From Clostridium polynesiense (lineage in GTDB: Bacteria > Bacillota > Clostridia > Clostridiales > Clostridiaceae), in the NCBI RefSeq assembly GCF_000820705.1, contig NZ_CCXI01000142.1, positions 142,487-206,486 of the forward strand: a stretch of 64,000 nt of DNA. Reading direction: 5' to 3'. The position numbers and the translations under genes were made by a program. Positions 62,090-64,000 of this stretch are shown here, piece by piece; position 1 is the stretch's first letter; the number at the start of each line of letters is the position of its first letter. The notes beneath the pieces are model-generated. The model was not told the origin of the DNA. It worked only from the letters and a program-made list of their open reading frames with translations, and made no database searches.

Positions 62090-63307
62090 ATACTTACAAT
62101 TAATCATATATATGATATCAGATTTAGATTCTTCGTTAAAGGAGAAAACGTATCGCAGATTACAGATACACTGCATCTGGACTGGAAAACAGTACGGAAG
62201 TATGTAGACATGACAGATTTCAACCAACTGGCTCCGAAGCCAGCTTCGAGCTATCGATTCTGCCCAAAACTAGATCACTACAAGCCAACAATTGATGCTT
62301 GGCTTATAGAGGATAAAAACGCACCCCGTAAGCAGCGGCACACCGCTAAAAGGGTTTTTAAGAGGCTTCAAAAGGAGTTTAAGGATTTTGACTGCTCCTA
62401 CCGTACAGTTGCGTCATATTATACCGTTAAGTGTAATGAGTTGCTTAAGGATAGATTTGAAGGGTATCTTCCACTGGAACATCGACCTGGTGAGGGGCAT
62501 GAAAAAGGCAACGTAGAGAATAAGGTCGGTTATCATAGGAGGAACCTCCTGGTTCCTATGCCTCGCTTTATATCACTTCCTGATTATAATCGGCAGCTCC
62601 TCGCAATGTGCGAGGAGGACGCTAACAGAGAACACTACCGACATGACCAAACTATAGAAGAGCTTTTTGCTGAGGACTTAAAACACTGCAATGTTCTTCC
62701 GGAAATCTCCTTTGACTTAAGCGGTAGTAGAACCGTGACCACCAACAGCTGGGAGAAGTTCTATCTCCACAAAGGTATGCATGAATATTCAGTTTCACCA
62801 AAACATTCTAATATGGTGGTTAATTTAAGACTAACCTCATCCCATGTCACTATTTTGGATGAGAACTATCGAGAGATTGTCACTCATCGACGCCTTTACG
62901 GTGATTCAAAACAGCAGAGTATGTAATGGCTTCCGTATTTGAGGCAGCTTTCCATACGTCCCAGAGCTTTAAAATATTCAGGAATATACGATTTGATGCC
63001 TGAAGATTTAAAATCTTATCTTAAAGGATGTACAAATTCCGAAGTAGGTAAAGTACTTAAGGTTCTCTCGGAGCTTACTGATAGAACAGGTTTTGACAGT
63101 GCTGTAAATACAGTCAGACAAGCATTGTGTTATGGAGCTTCTGACGCAGATAGTTTAAGAAATCTATACCGCCGTCTGTATACAGACGTGCCGGAGCTGC
63201 CTCCTATGACGTTGAGTCCAGGAATCCCTAAAATGGAGCAGATGCCAACAAATCTTGTGGAATACGATACCTTCCTGAAAAATGGAGGTGCAGTAAATGT
63301 TCGATAA
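62090..63307 (+). pseudogene. IS21-family transposase IstA, decayed
   Basis: The frame with N-terminal HTH (NHIYDIRFRFFVKGENVSQI, LDWKTVRKYVD) lacks an ATG; it follows a strong RBS and begins at ATA 62090 or nearby. It runs to GYLPLEHRPGE and then jumps to GHEKGNVENKVGYHRRN, missing the central catalytic DDE part (about 190 residues). TAA at 62924 (after DSKQQSM) interrupts the frame, which continues WLPYLRQLSIRPRALKYSG to GGAVNVR. So three lesions: start loss, core deletion, nonsense. The end overlaps istB. Confidence 0.82.
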
Positions 63308-64000
63308 AGAGATAGAAAACTGCTGCAAGACTCTCCGGTTTAGTCACAACCTAGCGGATATGGCGCAGACTACTAGAATCCAATCAGGAGTATCTGTACA
63401 AGCTTCTTTCAGCAGAAATAAGCTATAGGGAACAGATCCGAATGTCAAAGCTGGTTAACACCGCCGGTTTCTATACAGTTAGAACCTTTGAAGAGTTTCG
63501 TTTCGACGAGGTACAACTTCCCTCAGATCTTACTCCTCAGAGCCTTGAGTCTCTTGATTTCATTTGACAGATAAAGAATATAATAATGTATGGTCGGATA
63601 GGCAGAGAAAAACAATACTTTCCACCGCCATAGGCATAGCCGCGTGCAATAAGGGAATTCCCGTTAAGTTTTATCGCACTGCTGCACTGATTAATCAACT
63701 TTCAGACGCGAAGAAAGCCGAGACACTTGAAACCCTACATAAAAAGTTGAATAAAGCTTCAGTCATTATTCTTGATGAGTTTGGTTATGTTCCCTATGCT
63801 CTCACTGGTTTTCAGCTGTTTTTTGATTATCTTTCAGGGATACATGAGCAGAAGTCAGTTATACTAAACACAAACTTGGAGTTTTACAGATGGATAAACG
63901 TGCTTTATAACGAGCAGATGACTGCGGCCTTGGTCGGCAGGCTTGTGTACCACTATCACCTGATATTGTTTCCATGATAGAATAATCATCTCAGAGAAGC
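63297..64000 (+). pseudogene. IS21-family helper ATPase IstB, decayed and cut by the window edge
   Basis: ATG overlaps istA's stop. The first part (FDKEIENCCKTLRFSHNLAD) shifts frame after MAQTTR into ESNQEYLYKLLSAEISYREQ...VRTFEEFRFDEVQLP, hits a TGA after LESLDFI, and shifts again inside the Walker A region. The final frame reads IGIAACNKGIPVKFYRTAAL, ASVIILDEFGYVPY (Walker B), EQKSVILNTNLEF and ends in stops after HLILFP. The element is non-functional. Confidence 0.82.

Overview
The window reads as the chromosome of a low-GC, AT-rich Firmicute of the Clostridium type. It carries a Gram-positive PolC-type DNA polymerase III, a Met T-box leader, BceRS/BceAB- and BmrCD-like resistance modules, many strong AAGGAGG-type ribosome binding sites, GTG/TTG starts and U-tract terminators. 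I see no rRNA, tRNA or CRISPR array.

Layout. 0.4-4.6 kb: a MarR regulator and a heterodimeric ABC drug exporter with a palindromic operator. 4.7-7.1 kb: small DUF4177-type, SdpI-like and CPBP membrane protein genes. 7.1-9.5 kb: an unusually elaborate leader (a 23-codon ORF, two terminators and a third hairpin, then mini-ORFs reading MRMRIK and MRLRFYR) ahead of a 600-residue HflX GTPase whose N-terminus carries a JAMM-like motif. This looks like antibiotic-sensing attenuation of a ribosome-rescue factor. 9.6-12.7 kb: radical SAM protein, DUF1835-like protein, and a TetR/membrane-protein pair sharing one operator. 12.8-18.5 kb: polC and an AI-2E-family permease. 18.7-25.8 kb: acetyltransferases, an S66 carboxypeptidase and a lipoprotein, mixed with broken genes (ABC permease, HExxH peptidase, AraC regulator, ECF sigma/anti-sigma). 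26.0-32.7 kb: a DUF4317 protein, a MacB-like ABC system with one frameshifted permease, and an extracytoplasmic FMN/FAD reductase lipoprotein. 33.0-39.7 kb: decayed aminoglycoside-modifying-enzyme-like genes, a barstar/barnase pair, UvsE, a nitrilase-fold hydrolase, DUF2200, an alpha/beta hydrolase and an IS256 remnant.

39.8-51.5 kb is a polymorphic-toxin locus transcribed leftward. Four helical or DUF accessory proteins (including DUF4176- and DUF5082-like) precede one full-length toxin and its immunity gene. Behind it lies an array of displaced cassettes: two toxin C-termini (a DNA/RNA non-specific nuclease and an HNH nuclease) still attached to copies of the same pre-toxin segment, and about ten immunity genes (SUKH, YezG, Imm70-, Imm74- and Imm59-like). 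About half of these are broken, and most are preceded by the tail of a lost toxin. Recurrent hairpin terminators separate the modules. The repeated pre-toxin DNA would let recombination swap the active toxin tip.

51.8-60.5 kb: a glycolipid-binding-domain protein, a BceRS two-component system with a BceAB exporter, and a T-box-controlled MetRS paralogue without a recognisable KMSKS motif. 60.7-64 kb: a frameshifted small holin-like toxin gene, two small genes, and a degraded IS21-family element (istA/istB) running to the window edge.

All product calls come from reading motifs; no database search was possible.
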